Assembly (NCBI GenBank): GCA_025618425.1
Contig: CM046850.1
Coordinates: forward strand, 5,247,520 to 5,311,519
Source: Heliocidaris tuberculata
Lineage: Eukaryota > Echinodermata > Echinoidea > Camarodonta > Echinometridae
Reading direction: 5' to 3'
DNA: 64,000 nucleotides
Both the position numbers and the translations under genes were made by a program. Position 1 is the first letter of the stretch. Every line of letters starts with the position of its first letter. The notes beneath the pieces are model-generated. The model did no database searches and was not told where the DNA came from. It saw only the letters and a list, made by a program, of their open reading frames with translations. Positions 62,878 to 64,000 of the stretch are shown piece by piece.

Positions 62878-63007
62878 ATGCAATCTTCTCATACATGCAT
62901 CACTGAATACCAGTTCATAATAAGTACATGCTACAAGTGGACCTTCTTGAGGTCATATAAAGTACATGATAAGAGATGACCTTTTTTTGAGGTCAAAGTG
63001 AAACTGT

Positions 63008-63103
63008 TTAGCTATTCTGGGCTGTTTCTGCTGCTGCTACCATACCACTGAAAAGGGAGTTGGGGTTGGCTAGGAGATTGCTTGGCTTGTCGAACTCAGC
63101 CAC
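63008..63103 (-). CDS. ABCC-type (MRP) ABC transporter, terminal coding exon
   Basis: After a TGTAG acceptor the minus strand reads VAEFDKPSNLLANPNSLFSG and MVAAAETAQNS, then TAA (63008-63010). Joined to the previous exon it gives DDGRVAEFD, the standard end of an ABCC second NBD (G-R-hydrophobic-x-E-[FY]-D-x-P). The gene is convergent with TRIP12; its stop lies about 8.5 kb from the TRIP12 stop. Confidence 0.86.
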   Translation of the reverse strand: MAEFDKPSNLLANPNSLFSGMVAAAETAQNS

Positions 63104-63881
63104 CTACACATGAGAGAAAGAGAGCAAAAGAAAGGCAAAACTCATTAATGAGAATAATATAAAGTTTTCTCTAAAATTAACAATATATTCTCCTATAGGA
63201 TTGATACAACAATTCGTCTCTAAAGCACCAAAAGGGTGTTAAAGTCATATCATTCAACAAAGAGTTAACGCCCTTTTGGCTCTTAACAGATGAATTGTTC
63301 CTTTTAATACAAAAGTGGAATACTATAACTTTTAATGTTTGTAAAAAGTGTTGGGAGATAATGCACATCTTTATAAATAGTAATTTAAAATTAGTGTATG
63401 AAAATTACTTAATATCAGAAAACATAAAAGAGAAACAATTAAAATTCAAATAAGCTGAAAGAAGTGTCACTGCAAGTATTTGATAATAGAAAACTTTGCT
63501 TTTAAATTCAGTTGCAAATATCGTGATAAGATATAAAGATCATACAAACATGTACATTAAACTGCTAGAAAGAGAATATTGTCAATTTAAGAAAAAAAGC
63601 CTCATTAAACAAAATCACTAAAAATTCTACGACAGTGAGAAAACTTAGTGAAGTATCAGCGATACTTTTCATGATGGAGAAACTGAATTGTAGGTTTAGT
63701 TTTCAAGGTTACACCATGTAATCTTTCAAGGAATAAGAGCACTGAAAAGGGCTGGTGAGCTCTGCTAAGAGCTCTGTGATTCTCAAGAAAACTGTCAAAA
63801 GACCAAGAGAGAGAAGATAATTTGTCCAACTTTACTATCACTCCCTCCTCAATATAAAAGAGACTGGTGACTCTTTCTTAC

Positions 63882-64000
63882 CCTGCCATCATCCATGACC
63901 AGTACTTTATCCGAATCCAGGATGGTATTGAGTCTGTGTGCGACTGTGAGCATGGTACAGTCTTTGAATTCTTGTCTGATGGTCTGTTGGATGAGGGAAT
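63882..64000 (-). CDS. ABCC-type (MRP) ABC transporter, penultimate exon, cut by window end
   Basis: Reading the minus strand from the window edge gives [11 protein letters not shown] and [20 protein letters not shown], ending MDDGR. AHRL contains the H-loop His of the second nucleotide-binding domain, and the D-loop side lies beyond the edge. This spacing is typical of the C-terminal NBD of ABCC transporters, nearest in feel to ABCC4/MRP4-like proteins, which export organic anions and cyclic nucleotides from the plasma membrane. The donor is GTAAG (63877-63881), phase 0. The exact subfamily member cannot be set from this much sequence. Confidence 0.88.

Overview
This is a eukaryotic, intron-rich, AT-rich window crowded with short inverted-repeat transposons. 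The protein family, the gene structure and the repeats (many TACATGTA palindromes and small inverted elements with GGGGCC...GTAACA-type ends) suggest a marine deuterostome invertebrate, probably an echinoderm such as a sea urchin. The organism is inferred from general character only.

Layout. Positions 1-16.6 kb hold no recognisable host gene. They contain a telomere-repeat-bearing inverted element, several copies of two TTAA-ended MITE families, a broken Ty3/gypsy pol fragment (minus strand, about 2.4-3.7 kb), a purine-rich satellite-like block (8.4-9.2 kb) and a 5'-truncated LINE nested inside a MITE (10.6-11.5 kb).

From 16.69 to 54.49 kb the plus strand carries one large gene, the orthologue of the HECT E3 ubiquitin ligase TRIP12. 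I can place 40 coding exons. All junctions are GT-AG and all phases agree; the coding length is 6,711 nt (2,236 residues plus stop). The order is a basic/serine-rich N-terminus, armadillo-like repeats, a WWE domain, a low-complexity middle (Ser/Ala tract, 14-His run), a conserved acidic segment and a C-terminal HECT domain with its catalytic Cys codon at 54383-54385. Exon 1 begins with a splice acceptor, so at least one non-coding 5' exon lies upstream and was not found. The likely 3' UTR runs to about 56.9-58.9 kb.

At the right edge the minus strand carries the last two exons of an ABC transporter of the ABCC (MRP) type, cut by the window end and convergent with TRIP12.

The most unusual pattern is that at least six TRIP12 exons (1, 4, 11, 14, 34 and the terminal exon 40) have decayed tandem copies of part of themselves beside them. 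In four cases the copy includes the 5' splice site, and in the last it includes the stop codon region. Other items of note are a roughly 410-bp inverted minisatellite able to fold into one long hairpin in intron 14, a 939-bp TIR element in intron 29 carrying an acidic ORF and two CRE palindromes, and nested or abutting MITEs. No tRNA or rRNA gene, CRISPR array or operon structure was seen; the only tRNA-like sequence is the head of a SINE.
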